The notes: generated by a model not told the origin, from the sequence alone. A DNA stretch of 64,000 nt from Halanaerobium kushneri (GCF_900156285.1 NZ_FTNC01000014.1:1-64000); one strand, 5' to 3'. Shown: positions 54,425-64,000, numbered from the stretch's first letter. Numbers and translations are program-made.

Positions 54425-54546
54425 TTATTCAATTTCAGCAGAATTGCTATAGCCTCTTGATTCCCCTGAATCCTCTGCATATGTTGCTGGCTGCAGAATA
54501 ATACTGAGAACTAAAAATAACACTAAAAAAGTAAAAAATTTCTCAT
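54425..54546 (-). pseudogene. small secreted peptide gene with frameshift
   Basis: A GGAGGG site and ATG (54544-54546) are followed by a hydrophobic frame that stops after seven codons (MRNFLLF). One extra T in the T6 run at 54525-54530 would give a 40-residue product with a signal peptide (LFLVLSIILQPATYA) and a short polar end (EDSGESRGYSNSAEIE). The 122-base span is one base short of whole codons. Either it is a broken gene, a sequencing error, or a programmed slippage product. The rest of the 54272-54708 gap is described in separate entries. Confidence 0.5.
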
Positions 54547-54602
54547 AATTTACCCTCCTTATTAGTCACAATTCTCTTTCTTTAATTATAACTCTTTTAT
54601 TA

Positions 54603-54640
54603 GATAAAAGAAACCCGATAGAATATTATTCTACCGGGTT
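54603..54640 (-). terminator. terminator after the aldo/keto reductase gene
   Basis: AACCCGGTAGAA and TTCTATCGGGTT (54612-54640, minus strand) form a 12-bp stem with one G-U pair, then TTCTTTTATC. A second hairpin, TAGCTTTA/TAAAGCTA (54651-54675), lies just upstream. Confidence 0.85.
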
Positions 54641-54708
54641 AATAACAATTTAGCTTTATAATTTGATTAAAGCTAACTTAGATTATATCTAATTTATTTT
54701 TTATTCAT

Positions 54709-55842
54709 TTAAGCAATCTCCGCAAAATAACTGTCAACTTCTTTTAATAAATCAATTATATCAAGATTCTGAGGACACTGGGGTTCACACTGTCCACATT
54801 CAACACAATTACTCGCTCTGGCTGTTTCATCCATTTTAAAGTATTCTTCAGCCATTTTTTCTCCCTTATCCATTAATTTAGCCTGATTAAATTTAAAGAA
54901 GTTTTCTGGAATATTAACTTCTTCCGGACAGGGAAGACAGTATTCACAGCGGGTACAGGTAATTGGTCCTCTCATTTCTTCAGCTGCTTTTTCCATCATT
55001 TTAAATTCAGAATCACTCAATAAACCTACTTCTGATTCAGAAGCTGTTGCTAGATTTTCTTTTAACTGCTGCATATTACTCATTCCACTCAGAACAACTC
55101 CCGGTTCTTTTTGGCTCCATATCCAGTGTAGAGCCCATTCCACAGGAGTTCTTTCTTTATTTTCTGATTCAAATAAATCTTTTGCAGCTACCGGTGGTTC
55201 CTGAGCCAGCCAACCGCCGCGAATTGGTTCCATAATCACTACTGCTGTGCCCTGGTCATAAGCCTTTTTGAGTCCAGCCATTCCTGCCTGATATTCTGTA
55301 TCCAGATAATTATATTGAATCTGACAGAAATCCCAGTCATGACCTTCTATAATTTCATCGAAGACATCATGGTTATCATGGAAAGAAAATCCAAGATATT
55401 CAATCTTACCTTCTTCTTTTTTTCTCTTACCCCATTCAATAATATCCAGGTCTTTAATTTTCTGCCAGCGTTCTGCATTTAAGGCATGTAAGAGATAGAA
55501 ATCAATCTTTTCTACCTGAAGTTTTTCCAGCTGCTTATCTAAATATTTATCCAGATCAGCTTTCTCCTCAACTTCCCAGATTGGCAATTTTGTTGCCAGA
55601 TAAGTTTTTTCTCTATAACCGTCTTTTAAAGCTTTTCCGACAACAATCTCACTTTCTCCCTGGTGATAGGGCCAGGCTGTATCAACATAATTAACACCAT
55701 TATCAATTGCATAACGAATCATTTTAATTGCTTCTTCTTCATCAATATTGGAAGAATCATCTCCAATGATCGGCATCCTCATTGCCCCAAAACCAAGAGC
55801 AGAAACTTCTACATCAAGTTTACCCATCTTTCTGTACTGCAT
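54709..55842 (-). CDS. aldo/keto reductase with C-terminal 4Fe-4S domain
   Basis: A 377-residue protein. An aldo/keto reductase barrel (about 1-270; VSALGFGAMRMP, NYVDTAWPYHQGES, FYLLHALNAERW) is followed by a ferredoxin-like end with two cysteine sets (CTRCEYCLPCP and CVECGQCEPQCP). The barrel tyrosine and lysine of the catalytic tetrad fall in the expected regions (PYHQGE and ATKLP). It is a cytoplasmic NAD(P)H oxidoreductase with Fe-S clusters; the substrate is unknown. It is monocistronic. Confidence 0.93.
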   Translation of the reverse strand: MQYRKMGKLDVEVSALGFGAMRMPIIGDDSSNIDEEEAIKMIRYAIDNGVNYVDTAWPYHQGESEIVVGKALKDGYREKTYLATKLPIWEVEEKADLDKYLDKQLEKLQVEKIDFYLLHALNAERWQKIKDLDIIEWGKRKKEEGKIEYLGFSFHDNHDVFDEIIEGHDWDFCQIQYNYLDTEYQAGMAGLKKAYDQGTAVVIMEPIRGGWLAQEPPVAAKDLFESENKERTPVEWALHWIWSQKEPGVVLSGMSNMQQLKENLATASESEVGLLSDSEFKMMEKAAEEMRGPITCTRCEYCLPCPEEVNIPENFFKFNQAKLMDKGEKMAEEYFKMDETARASNCVECGQCEPQCPQNLDIIDLLKEVDSYFAEIA

Positions 55843-55959
55843 TTTTTTACCCCCAATTAATTAAATTCAATTTAATAACTTTTTTTACCTCTTTAATTAA
55901 TATTCAAGATTTATTGGCTAAATCCTTTTTGTTTTATTTGTGAATTTATTATTTAACTT

Positions 55960-58900
55960 TTACTCTTCTGCCTCTTCTTTATGAACTATTTTTCTTAACC
56001 AGTTAACAAATCTCTTTCTGATTTCATCAACAATATCATAAACAACTGGAATAATAATCAGGGTCAAGATGGTGGAAAATAAAAGTCCGCTAATTACAAC
56101 TATTGCCATAGGCTGCTGGGTTTCGGCACCTGTTCCAATTCCCAGGGCAAGAGGAACCAGCGCCAGAGTTGTAGTCAATGTTGTCATTAAAATTGGACGC
56201 AGCCTAATTGGAGCAGCTTCTAAAATAGCTTCTTTTCTGTTCATATATGCTTTGCGATTATTGATATAATCAATCATTACTATTGCATTATTAACCACAA
56301 TTCCTACCAGCATTATTGCTCCGATTAATCCATTAACACTTAGAGGTGTTCCTGTTATTATAAGTCCCAGCACAGCACCAACTATAGATAAGGGTACAGT
56401 AAACATAATTACAAATGGATAGATCAATGATTCAAACTGAGAAGCCATTACCATATAAACTAGAATTATAGCAAGTACTGCAGCAGTAAATAATTGAGAA
56501 AATGAACTTGCCATATCTTCTGCTTCTCCACCATATGTTATTGTATATCCTGATGGAAGCTGTAATTTTTCTGTCATAACATTTTCTACCTCTGTCTGAA
56601 CCTCACCTAAAGGCCGTTCAAATATATCAGCACTTACTGAAATATAGCGCTGCTGATTCTCTCTGGCGATAGAAGAATAGCCACTACCCTCATCAATTGA
56701 GGCAAGTTGTGATAAAGGAACTCCTATTCCGTTTGTACTAAATAGTTTAATATCAGAAAGATTTCGGAGGGAGGTGCTTTCCGAATCTTGAAGTTTAAGT
56801 ACAATATCAATTTCTTCTCCTGACTCAGTTAGCTGACTTATTGTACTGCCACTGAGAGCCATATTTACATATGATATTATATCACTATCTGTAAAACCAT
56901 AGTTTTGAGCCTGAGTTTTATTTATTTTTACATGAATCTCTTCATTCCCTTTTTCGAGACTGAGATCAGTATTTCTAATTCCTTCGATTTTTTCTAACAA
57001 AGATTCTGCCTTTTCTCCCAAGTTTAATAGGGTGTCTAAATCTGGACCTTTAATTTGAGCTTCAACAGCAGTACCTCCACTACCACCTCTACCGCCCATC
57101 ATAGATGTCATAGCAGAAACATTTACTGAAGCTCCAGGAATATTTTTTGTCCTGTTCCTAATTTCCTCAGCAACCTGAGAAACATCCCTTTCTCTTTCTG
57201 AAAGTGGAAGCAATTCTACAGTTAAATTAACCCTGCCGCTATTTACCCGAGAGGTTAAAATATCAATTTCCGGAATATCCTCTACTCTATTATAAAGATT
57301 TTGGGCCAGGTCATTATTTAAATCAATTGTAGAATTACCTGTCATACTTGCAAAAACTCTAATTGTACCCTGATCAGAGGAAGGCATATATTCAGTTTCT
57401 AAAGGAATAATGTCAACTGCTATTCCTACTCCAAACAGAACAAAGAAAATAATAAAGACAGAAATTATTTTATATCTGTGCTGCAGAGATTTATTTAATA
57501 TATTTTGATAAAATCTTATATAACGTTTATTTTTCACACTCTCATCTGATTCATTTTGACTAACCTTTAGTGCTTTAGAAGAAAGCATTGGGATAAAAGT
57601 TAGAGCAACAAATAAAGAGGCTAAAAGCGAAAAGGTAACTGTCAGTGCCATAGGCGTAAAAATTTGAGCTAAAAGATCTTCAATAAATATTACTGGTATA
57701 AACACTGCCACTGTTGTTAAGGTAGAGGCGCTAATTGCAGTAGCTACTTCCGAGGCACCTTCTTTGGCAGCATCAAGTCTCCCAACGCCAATCGATCGAT
57801 GCCGATATATATTTTCTAAAACAACAATAGAATTATCAACCAGCATCCCAACTCCAAGTGCTATTCCCCCTAGAGTAATCAGGTTCAAACTTAAATCTGC
57901 AAAGTACATCAGGGAAAAAGTAGCCAGTACTGAAATTGGAATAGCTGTTGCAATCACAATAGTACTGCTAAAATTTCTTAAGAAAATAAACAAAATAATT
58001 ACTGCTAAAATACCACCTATAATAAAATTCTGCAGCACAGAGGAAATAGAATTCTCTATATATTCAGCATTATTACTTGTTATTTGAATATCAACACCTG
58101 GTATTTCTTCTCTCATTTCATCTACAGCCTTTTTAACCTCATTGGCTACAGAAACAGTGTTGCTGTCTCCCTGTTTTTGAATAGAAAGCCCTATACTTTC
58201 CTGACCATTTAAATAGCTAATACTGCTTACTTCCTGGTAGCCATCTTCAAGATCAGCTAAAAGTGTGAGGGGAACCTCGTCCCCTGCCGCAGTTGGGATC
58301 TTAATTTCTCTTAAATCACTAAAATCATCAAATTCTCCCAGAGCCCTAACAGAAAGCTCTTCATTACCAACCATAACAGTTCCCAGACCACCGGATTGAT
58401 TGCTGGCTCTTACTGCAGCAGCAATTTGATTTAAAGTAATATTATATGCTGCCAGCTGCTCCTGATCAACATTAATTCGGATTTCTCTGCTCCGACCACC
58501 GGAAATTTCTGCCGATGCCACTCCTACAATTTTTTCTAATCTGGGCTGAATATTATCTTCTGCTATTTTCTTTAGTTCAACTGCTGACCCTCCTGCTACA
58601 GCAAGTTCAATAATTGGTTGCGAATTTGGATCAAAACTCATTATTCTTGGTTCATCTGCTCCATCAGGTAATCTTGCTTCAATCCGGGAAATCAAGTCAC
58701 GAATATCATTTTTGGCTTCAGTTAGATTTGTTCCAAATTCAAATTCTAACATTACCATTGAACTACCTTCTCTACTGGTTGAATTAAGGTTGCTCAGGCC
58801 ATCAACTGTAGCAACTGTTGATTCTACAGGTCTGGTCACAAGTTCTTCAACTTCTTCGGGAGTTGCACCACTGTAAGAAGTTCTAATCATTAAAAAGGGC

Positions 58901-59025
58901 ATTTCCATATCTGGAGTTAAATCCATTGGTAATCTGGTAAGTGCAATTCCCCCAATTAAGATTACTGCCAGAATTAACATTGTTATTGTTACTGGTCTAT
59001 TTACCGAAATATCAGAGATCTTCAT
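55960..59025 (-). CDS. RND efflux transporter (HAE1/AcrB family)
   Basis: A 1021-residue inner-membrane pump of AcrB length with two large periplasmic loops and 12 spans. The N-terminus has SVNRPVTITMLILAVILIGG, and LPMDLTPDMEMP follows. The TM4 proton-relay segment reads GVGMLVDNSIVVLENI, with a single Asp followed by Asn, as in many HAE1 pumps. It exports drugs, lipids or metabolites by proton antiport. It shares one base with the upstream HlyD-type gene and completes a TolC-TolC-HlyD-RND operon. Confidence 0.96.
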   Translation of the reverse strand: MKISDISVNRPVTITMLILAVILIGGIALTRLPMDLTPDMEMPFLMIRTSYSGATPEEVEELVTRPVESTVATVDGLSNLNSTSREGSSMVMLEFEFGTNLTEAKNDIRDLISRIEARLPDGADEPRIMSFDPNSQPIIELAVAGGSAVELKKIAEDNIQPRLEKIVGVASAEISGGRSREIRINVDQEQLAAYNITLNQIAAAVRASNQSGGLGTVMVGNEELSVRALGEFDDFSDLREIKIPTAAGDEVPLTLLADLEDGYQEVSSISYLNGQESIGLSIQKQGDSNTVSVANEVKKAVDEMREEIPGVDIQITSNNAEYIENSISSVLQNFIIGGILAVIILFIFLRNFSSTIVIATAIPISVLATFSLMYFADLSLNLITLGGIALGVGMLVDNSIVVLENIYRHRSIGVGRLDAAKEGASEVATAISASTLTTVAVFIPVIFIEDLLAQIFTPMALTVTFSLLASLFVALTFIPMLSSKALKVSQNESDESVKNKRYIRFYQNILNKSLQHRYKIISVFIIFFVLFGVGIAVDIIPLETEYMPSSDQGTIRVFASMTGNSTIDLNNDLAQNLYNRVEDIPEIDILTSRVNSGRVNLTVELLPLSERERDVSQVAEEIRNRTKNIPGASVNVSAMTSMMGGRGGSGGTAVEAQIKGPDLDTLLNLGEKAESLLEKIEGIRNTDLSLEKGNEEIHVKINKTQAQNYGFTDSDIISYVNMALSGSTISQLTESGEEIDIVLKLQDSESTSLRNLSDIKLFSTNGIGVPLSQLASIDEGSGYSSIARENQQRYISVSADIFERPLGEVQTEVENVMTEKLQLPSGYTITYGGEAEDMASSFSQLFTAAVLAIILVYMVMASQFESLIYPFVIMFTVPLSIVGAVLGLIITGTPLSVNGLIGAIMLVGIVVNNAIVMIDYINNRKAYMNRKEAILEAAPIRLRPILMTTLTTTLALVPLALGIGTGAETQQPMAIVVISGLLFSTILTLIIIPVVYDIVDEIRKRFVNWLRKIVHKEEAEE

Positions 59026-60344
59026 TATTCATCCCCCCGATTGACAACATTAATACTGCTGCCATCAGAAAGATTTTCTTTTCCCAGAGTTACAACTTTT
59101 TCGCCAGCTTTTAAACCCGAACTAACTGCAACTAAATCTTCATTTTCCAGCTTAATTTGAATGTTTTTTCTTTCTGCTTTACCATTAACAGCAACAAATG
59201 TATAGTAGCCATTTACATCTTCTAAAATAGAATTTTGCGGCAGGATTATAGAATCCTCAGCTCTATCAATTGGCATAGAAACCTGAGCCGTCATCCCGGC
59301 TTTTATAATATTATCATTGTTGTCTACAATTATTTCTACTGGAAAACTTCTGCGATTAGTTGCAGCTCTCGGAGAAATGTTATTGATCTCTCCACTAAAT
59401 TCTCTTTCTAAAGCTGTAAAATTAATTTTAACTGCTTCTCCAATAATTAAATTATTAACATTTTTTTCACTAATATAAGCAGTTAACTTAATCCGATCAA
59501 GATTACTGACTATAGCCACAGTACCCCCACTCAAAAGCTGCCCTCTTTGAGCATTTATTTCAGTTACAATTCCTTTTATTGGAGCAGCAATTTCTGTATA
59601 TGACATTCTTAATCTTGCTGATTCCAGCTGAGCTTCAGCCTGAGTAACCTGAGCTTCAAGTTGATCAATTTCTTCTTCTGTTGCTCCAGCTTCTGTTATT
59701 TCTAAATTTTTCAAAGCTGATTGATAGCCGCTTTGAGCAGCTATTAACTGATTATTTGCCTGATCTATTTCTTCTTGAGATAAATAACCTTCCTCAAAAA
59801 GCTGTTTCTGTCTTTCATAATTTTCTTTTCTTAATTTAAGTTCTGATTCTGCCTGAGTAACCTGAGCTTGAAGTCTGGCTAATTCTTCTTTACGAGGACC
59901 ATTTAAAGCCTGGTGAAGATTTGCTTTGGCACTTTTCAGTGAGGCTTCTGCCTGAATAACACTAATTTCACTACTGCGAGAATCCATTTTGATTAATGTT
60001 TCTCCTCTTTCTACACTGTCGCCAACACTGACCAACACTTCAGTAACAACTTCCTGAACCCTTGGAGTTAATAAAACTTCTTCGTAAGCTTCAGACTGAG
60101 CACTCTCGGTTAAATATAGATAGAAATCATCCTTTTTTACCTCTGCCACTTCCACTGCAATTTCTTCATTCTCTTCCAAACTAGATTGATCTGCTCTACC
60201 TGCCCCCATACCAGGGCCTCCACCCATTTCCTGCGCATTGGCCTTTAAAAGAAATAATTCATACGAACCATTGCCAAATGCTACAGCACTAAATAAAGCA
60301 AATAAAATAAATGTAACCAAAATTATCTTTCTATTTCTTTTCAT
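59025..60344 (-). CDS. HlyD-family periplasmic adaptor (MFP)
   Basis: A 439-residue membrane fusion protein. A signal/anchor helix (about 4-25) is followed by a lipoyl-type domain (VTEVLVSVGDSVERGETLIKMD), a coiled-coil hairpin (about 120-230) and beta-barrel domains (IAAPIKGIVTEI and SVEIIVDN-like strands). It joins the RND pump to the outer-membrane channel. The start is ATG 60342-60344 behind AGGGGTG; the 12 extra N-terminal residues of the longer frame are not supported. It overlaps the TolC gene by 14 bases. Confidence 0.93.
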   Translation of the reverse strand: MKRNRKIILVTFILFALFSAVAFGNGSYELFLLKANAQEMGGGPGMGAGRADQSSLEENEEIAVEVAEVKKDDFYLYLTESAQSEAYEEVLLTPRVQEVVTEVLVSVGDSVERGETLIKMDSRSSEISVIQAEASLKSAKANLHQALNGPRKEELARLQAQVTQAESELKLRKENYERQKQLFEEGYLSQEEIDQANNQLIAAQSGYQSALKNLEITEAGATEEEIDQLEAQVTQAEAQLESARLRMSYTEIAAPIKGIVTEINAQRGQLLSGGTVAIVSNLDRIKLTAYISEKNVNNLIIGEAVKINFTALEREFSGEINNISPRAATNRRSFPVEIIVDNNDNIIKAGMTAQVSMPIDRAEDSIILPQNSILEDVNGYYTFVAVNGKAERKNIQIKLENEDLVAVSSGLKAGEKVVTLGKENLSDGSSINVVNRGDE

Positions 60345-61770
60345 TAAAAACACCCCTATTAAATATATCCAAATAATCATTATATATAAGCATTGTTAAT
60401 TCAAGTTTTACAATAAAAAGCTGATCTAAAGCCTCCTGATAAGAAATTTTACTCTGCTGATATGAAATTTCCTGCTGTTTAAGTTCTTTTTTTGTTATTA
60501 AACCTGAATCATATTGCTCTCCGGCTAATTCAAACTGGTTTTCGGCATTTTCCAGTTTCAAGATAGAACTTTTCTTTTTATTAAGAGAAGCATTTAAAGA
60601 ACTTAACTGATTTTCCAGAACTAATTTTTTGCTTTCTTTTAAGTTTGCTAAATTTGCCTGAGCTAGCTGTATATTGTCTTTCAAATTCTTTTCATTAAAT
60701 TCACGCTGGCTTCCATCAAATAAGTCATAAGAAAAAGTTACTCCAACTGTTGATCTATCTGTAGAATAATTATAACTACCACTTAAATTTATATCTGTTC
60801 TTCCTTCACCCCGAAACCATTTCAGTTGTTTTTCCTGTAATCTCAGATTTATCACTGCCGATTTTAAATCATAATCAGTCTTCAGCAAATTTTTATACAT
60901 ATTTTCAAAATTATTATCCTGATAATTTATTAGTTCCGAACTAATTTTATTTAAATATTCTTTATTGTTTAATGCTATTTCTATTTCTTTATCTAAATTA
61001 AGAGCCAATTTAAAAGACATTAAAGAGTTTTGATACTGATTAGCTAACTGTTTATAATTAGTTTCGGCATCTATTACAGCAGCTTCAGCACTTTTTAATT
61101 CCCTTTGAGAAAGCTGAGAATTTTTATATAATTCCTGGCTTTCCGCATAGGTTTTTTGGGCATTTTTTAACTGTAAATCAGCATTTTCTTTTCTACTCTT
61201 CAGCCTCAATATCTGGAGATAATCTCCCAACCAGGCAGTAATTTTACTTTCAATTAGAGAATTGAGGTCATTTTTAGCTTTTAAAAATTCCTGTTCCTGC
61301 TGATAATATGATTTTTCAGATTCAGTTGGAGCTCCTTTAAATAAAGGATAGGAAATTAAAACTCCATAGTCACTTTCATTTTCATCATTATATACTGCTT
61401 CCTGAGTAATATTTAAACCGGAAGCAAAATTTCTATTTATACTTAAAGTAGAACTGCTACCACTTACTGTTCTTAAGTTATTTGTTGATTGAAGAACTCC
61501 AGCTGCATTCAATATTTCACCTTCACTTATTACTTCACTATAATTAGAAGAAACCTTAATCTGCCAGCCCTGCTGGGCCCTGATTGTCTGGAGCTGTCTT
61601 TCCAAATTATTTATATTATTCTGCTGCTGCTTTATTTCCAGATTATTATTTAGGCCCTGGCTTATCGCTTCTTTTAAAGATATCTCCTCTGCATCAACAA
61701 CTGTGGCAGTACAAAAAATTATTAAAATTGCCATAGATATTTTAAAATAAGTTATTTTATTCCTGTACAT
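60331..61770 (-). CDS. TolC-family outer-membrane efflux protein, long form
   Basis: A 479-residue protein with a signal peptide (about 8-27, ending VVDAE). Long alpha-helical repeats (KRISQ-type heptads; AEAAVIDAETNYKQLANQYQ and the second copy near 420-450) give the TolC barrel-tunnel pattern. It would form an outer-membrane channel for the RND pump, which is strong evidence for an outer membrane. It overlaps the preceding TolC gene by 14 bases and the adaptor gene by 14. Confidence 0.9.
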   Translation of the reverse strand: MYRNKITYFKISMAILIIFCTATVVDAEEISLKEAISQGLNNNLEIKQQQNNINNLERQLQTIRAQQGWQIKVSSNYSEVISEGEILNAAGVLQSTNNLRTVSGSSSTLSINRNFASGLNITQEAVYNDENESDYGVLISYPLFKGAPTESEKSYYQQEQEFLKAKNDLNSLIESKITAWLGDYLQILRLKSRKENADLQLKNAQKTYAESQELYKNSQLSQRELKSAEAAVIDAETNYKQLANQYQNSLMSFKLALNLDKEIEIALNNKEYLNKISSELINYQDNNFENMYKNLLKTDYDLKSAVINLRLQEKQLKWFRGEGRTDINLSGSYNYSTDRSTVGVTFSYDLFDGSQREFNEKNLKDNIQLAQANLANLKESKKLVLENQLSSLNASLNKKKSSILKLENAENQFELAGEQYDSGLITKKELKQQEISYQQSKISYQEALDQLFIVKLELTMLIYNDYLDIFNRGVFNEKK

Positions 61771-62809
61771 TAATTGTCACCCCTGGCTCCATATTTAATA
61801 GATCTGCAAGATTCTCTTTAGCTAAATAATAATTTAAATAAGCATTTTTTAACTGATATTGACTATCCAGTAAAGTGGACTCATATTGTAGTACTGTTGT
61901 CTGAGTAACACTTCCTAACTCAAATTGTCTTTTAATCTGATTGTATTGTGTTTGAGATTTTTTCAAATTATCTTTCATTAAATTAATATTTTTTTCAGCC
62001 TGGGTTAAAGTTAAATATGCTTTAATTACACTATTTATTAATTCTTTTTTAGTTTTGGCAAGTGTTATTTCTGCAGCCTTCAAATCCATAGCAGCAGTTC
62101 TTTGTTGAGCCTGAGCAGAATCAATCTTGTTTTTATTATACTGTTCTTTAGCAAGCTGATAATCAAATTCTGCTATCTTAATTGAATAACTATTTTTTAA
62201 GGCTTTCTCAATTGCCTCTTCTTCACTAATAGTCCAGAGTTTTGGTTCAGCTAATTCATTTATTTTAATCTTCTCGTCTCCAAGGTTCAGGTCTGTTTTA
62301 AATTCTACCAAACTTAACTGATAATTATCCTGTAAATTTTCTAAGCTATTATTTGCCTGCTTGTAATTGTTTGACTGATCCAATAAATCTAACTGACTAA
62401 TCTGTGCCAGTTCAAATCTGGCCTGCATTTCATTATATAATCTTTCTTCAGCTTTAGTTGTTAATCTTTGTGCTTCAATTTCTTTTTGTTTCAACCAGAG
62501 TCCTGTATACTGACTTATAATTGATTTGATTACATTTGCTTCACTATCCTGATAATTTTTTTCTGAACTTAAGTAGTTTTTATTTATTTCTAATTTTTGA
62601 GTTTCTGTATAATTATATTTATTCTGAAGTTCTAAAGCCTGTTGATTAATTTTTGCTTTTTGATAATTTATTTCTGCAAGCTTTAAATTAAAATTTTCAT
62701 TTTTAGCAATATCAATTGCTTCTGCCAGAGTTAATGCTTCTGCTGCCTGTAAAGGTAAAGCAAATATAAATATAATTAAAATTATAATACTTACTTTTTT
62801 AAAATTCAT
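61757..62809 (-). CDS. TolC-family outer-membrane protein, short form
   Basis: A 350-residue relative of the downstream TolC with a signal peptide ending LQAAE and the same helical repeat pattern (ALTLAEAIDIAKNENFNLKLAE). It is about 100 residues shorter than typical TolC. It is the first of two TolC-like genes in this operon, behind GGGAGG. It may form a mixed channel with the long form or serve a different pump. Confidence 0.87.
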   Translation of the reverse strand: MNFKKVSIIILIIFIFALPLQAAEALTLAEAIDIAKNENFNLKLAEINYQKAKINQQALELQNKYNYTETQKLEINKNYLSSEKNYQDSEANVIKSIISQYTGLWLKQKEIEAQRLTTKAEERLYNEMQARFELAQISQLDLLDQSNNYKQANNSLENLQDNYQLSLVEFKTDLNLGDEKIKINELAEPKLWTISEEEAIEKALKNSYSIKIAEFDYQLAKEQYNKNKIDSAQAQQRTAAMDLKAAEITLAKTKKELINSVIKAYLTLTQAEKNINLMKDNLKKSQTQYNQIKRQFELGSVTQTTVLQYESTLLDSQYQLKNAYLNYYLAKENLADLLNMEPGVTINVQE

Positions 62810-62868
62810 TTTTTCCTCCCTCTAAATCATAGCTTATTATTCTCTTACCAATTTATAATATATAAAAA

Positions 62869-64000
62869 TTAAGAGTTTATTTTTTCATAAAAATTTATAT
62901 AAAATGCTGCCCCATCATTTTCATTTGCAGCCCATATTTCTCCTCCATGTAATTCTACTAAAACCTTAGAGATAGCCAGCCCCAGACCATATTCACCATC
63001 ATCTCCTTTTTTAAATTTGTCAAATATACTATTTAATTCTGAAGCTTCAATTTCTGGACCATCATTCCAAAATTTAATCTGAATTATACTTTTTTCTTTT
63101 TTAATAAACCTTTTTGAAGAAACTTTTAATTCTTCAGCTGCATATTTAAACTGATTATCAATAATATTTTCAATAATGACCTCCAATTTTTCTTTATCAG
63201 CTTCTAATATAATCTTATTAGAAATCAAAGACCAGTTGACAGCTTTTCGCCTCCAATTTAATTTCTGCAATTTCCTTTCCAGTAAATTATCTAACTTAAT
63301 TTTTTCAATTTTTAAATTCTGTCTGCTTAAATAATCCATTTTACTGATATCGATCAAAGCTTTAACCCGTTTTTCCATTTTAAAACTTTCCGTTTCCATA
63401 GCTTCCAGACTCCCCTGCAGGTTTCCACGGGGATAAATTCCATCCTGCATTGACTGAACATAAGATCTTAAAACCATAATTGGAGTTTTAATCTCATGCG
63501 AAATCTGCTGAATAAATTCCTGCTGCTTTTCGTCACTTTCTACAAGCTGCTGTCTCAACCACTCAATTGTACTTGCCAGTTCGCCTATTTCGTCTTCGCG
63601 GTCAATCTCTAAAGGTTGATCCCATTCTCGATTTGCAATCTTTTTAACCTGGTTTTTAATTACCTGGAGTGATTTAGTAAGATAACGAGCCACAAAAATT
63701 GAAATTAACCAGGCAAGAAATAAAAAGATAACCAGAGAAATTACCAGACGGATAAAAAATTCACTAAAAATACTGTCACTGTAGCGACTTCTAAGATAGG
63801 AAACAAGATATTTTTCTTTTCCTGAAGCATCTATCTCCTGAAAAACATAATATATAATTTCATTATTATTTAACCTCAACTCTGCTCGACTTTTTGAATT
63901 ATCAGCAGTTAAAATCTCCCTTTTTATTTTTTCGGCAATATTTAAATTATCATTATCAGTAATCTGTCCCTCCTGATCAATTATAAAGTGGCGTGGAACT
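62869..64000 (-). CDS. sensor histidine kinase (5' end beyond window)
   Basis: At least 377 codons are present, and the open frame continues past position 64000, so the N-terminal sensory part is incomplete. A membrane helix (LVISLVIFLFLAWLISIFVA) and HAMP linker are followed by the phosphoacceptor HEIKTPIMVLRSYVQ, the N box IENIIDNQFKYA and the G box GLGLAISKVLVELHGGEIW. It is likely paired with a response regulator just outside the window and, being 59 bases upstream of the TolC-RND genes, probably controls them in response to an envelope signal. Confidence 0.92.
   Translation of the reverse strand, partial: VPRHFIIDQEGQITDNDNLNIAEKIKREILTADNSKSRAELRLNNNEIIYYVFQEIDASGKEKYLVSYLRSRYSDSIFSEFFIRLVISLVIFLFLAWLISIFVARYLTKSLQVIKNQVKKIANREWDQPLEIDREDEIGELASTIEWLRQQLVESDEKQQEFIQQISHEIKTPIMVLRSYVQSMQDGIYPRGNLQGSLEAMETESFKMEKRVKALIDISKMDYLSRQNLKIEKIKLDNLLERKLQKLNWRRKAVNWSLISNKIILEADKEKLEVIIENIIDNQFKYAAEELKVSSKRFIKKEKSIIQIKFWNDGPEIEASELNSIFDKFKKGDDGEYGLGLAISKVLVELHGGEIWAANENDGAAFYINFYEKINS

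Overview
The window is AT-rich bacterial chromosome, and nearly every gene lies on the minus strand. The gene families suggest a fermentative, halophilic, diderm Firmicute of the Halanaerobiales type; this is inferred from gene content and style, not from a database match. Three things support it. The RND pump operon carries two TolC-like outer-membrane proteins. Both sugar-binding proteins have cleavable signal peptides without a lipobox cysteine, so they look periplasmic. Alongside these sit typical Firmicute features: a T-box valS leader, YtrA-type GntR and LacI regulators, and a YlqG/YlqH-like pair. No rRNA, tRNA, CRISPR array, IS element or prophage was seen.

Region 1 (1-12.5 kb) is a sugar locus: the start of transketolase, an EamA-type exporter, a GH65 disaccharide phosphorylase, a P-loop/Asp23-like protein, a LacI regulator, an ABC importer (two permeases and a binding protein), a Cys-type sulfatase and an amylo-alpha-1,6-glucosidase-like enzyme. 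Two near-identical LacI-type palindromes lie in front of the sulfatase and glucosidase genes. A sulfatase together with an alpha-disaccharide phosphorylase suggests use of a sulfated alpha-glucoside. This is the most interesting candidate system in the window.

Region 2 (12.5-26.9 kb) holds carbamate kinase, a short fatty-acid operon (fabH-fabD-fabF), a molybdenum-cofactor operon (moeA, moeA fused to a binding-protein domain, moaA, moaC, mog/moaB, MOSC, mobB-like) and valS behind a T-box riboswitch with a GUC specifier.

Region 3 (27-40.3 kb) has an operon of Zn/Cd ATPase, ArsR, MobA and two M16 proteins (one apparently catalytically dead). It then carries a LysM/M23 peptidase, an HD-GYP protein, a small glutaredoxin, rpiA, a zinc phospholipase C-like protein, FxsA, an HD hydrolase, an AIM24-family protein and a Cys-rich small protein.

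Region 4 (40.5-51.3 kb) carries a FliK-like/FlhB-C-terminal-like pair, a membrane protein, CheX, bacteriohemerythrin, an unrecognised secreted Tyr-rich repeat protein, a Spy-like Met-rich protein, a DUF2177 protein, an M50 protease with CBS domains, a GHL10 glycoside hydrolase with an orphan sugar-binding protein, and a lipid kinase.

Region 5 (51.3-64 kb) holds a GntR-ABC-DUF4097 operon whose permease gene is frameshifted, a frameshifted small secreted peptide gene, an Fe-S aldo/keto reductase, and a histidine kinase-TolC-TolC-HlyD-RND efflux operon that runs off the window end. Many start codons were moved from the longest frame to the one with a properly spaced ribosome binding site. Most terminators and promoters given are read directly from sequence.
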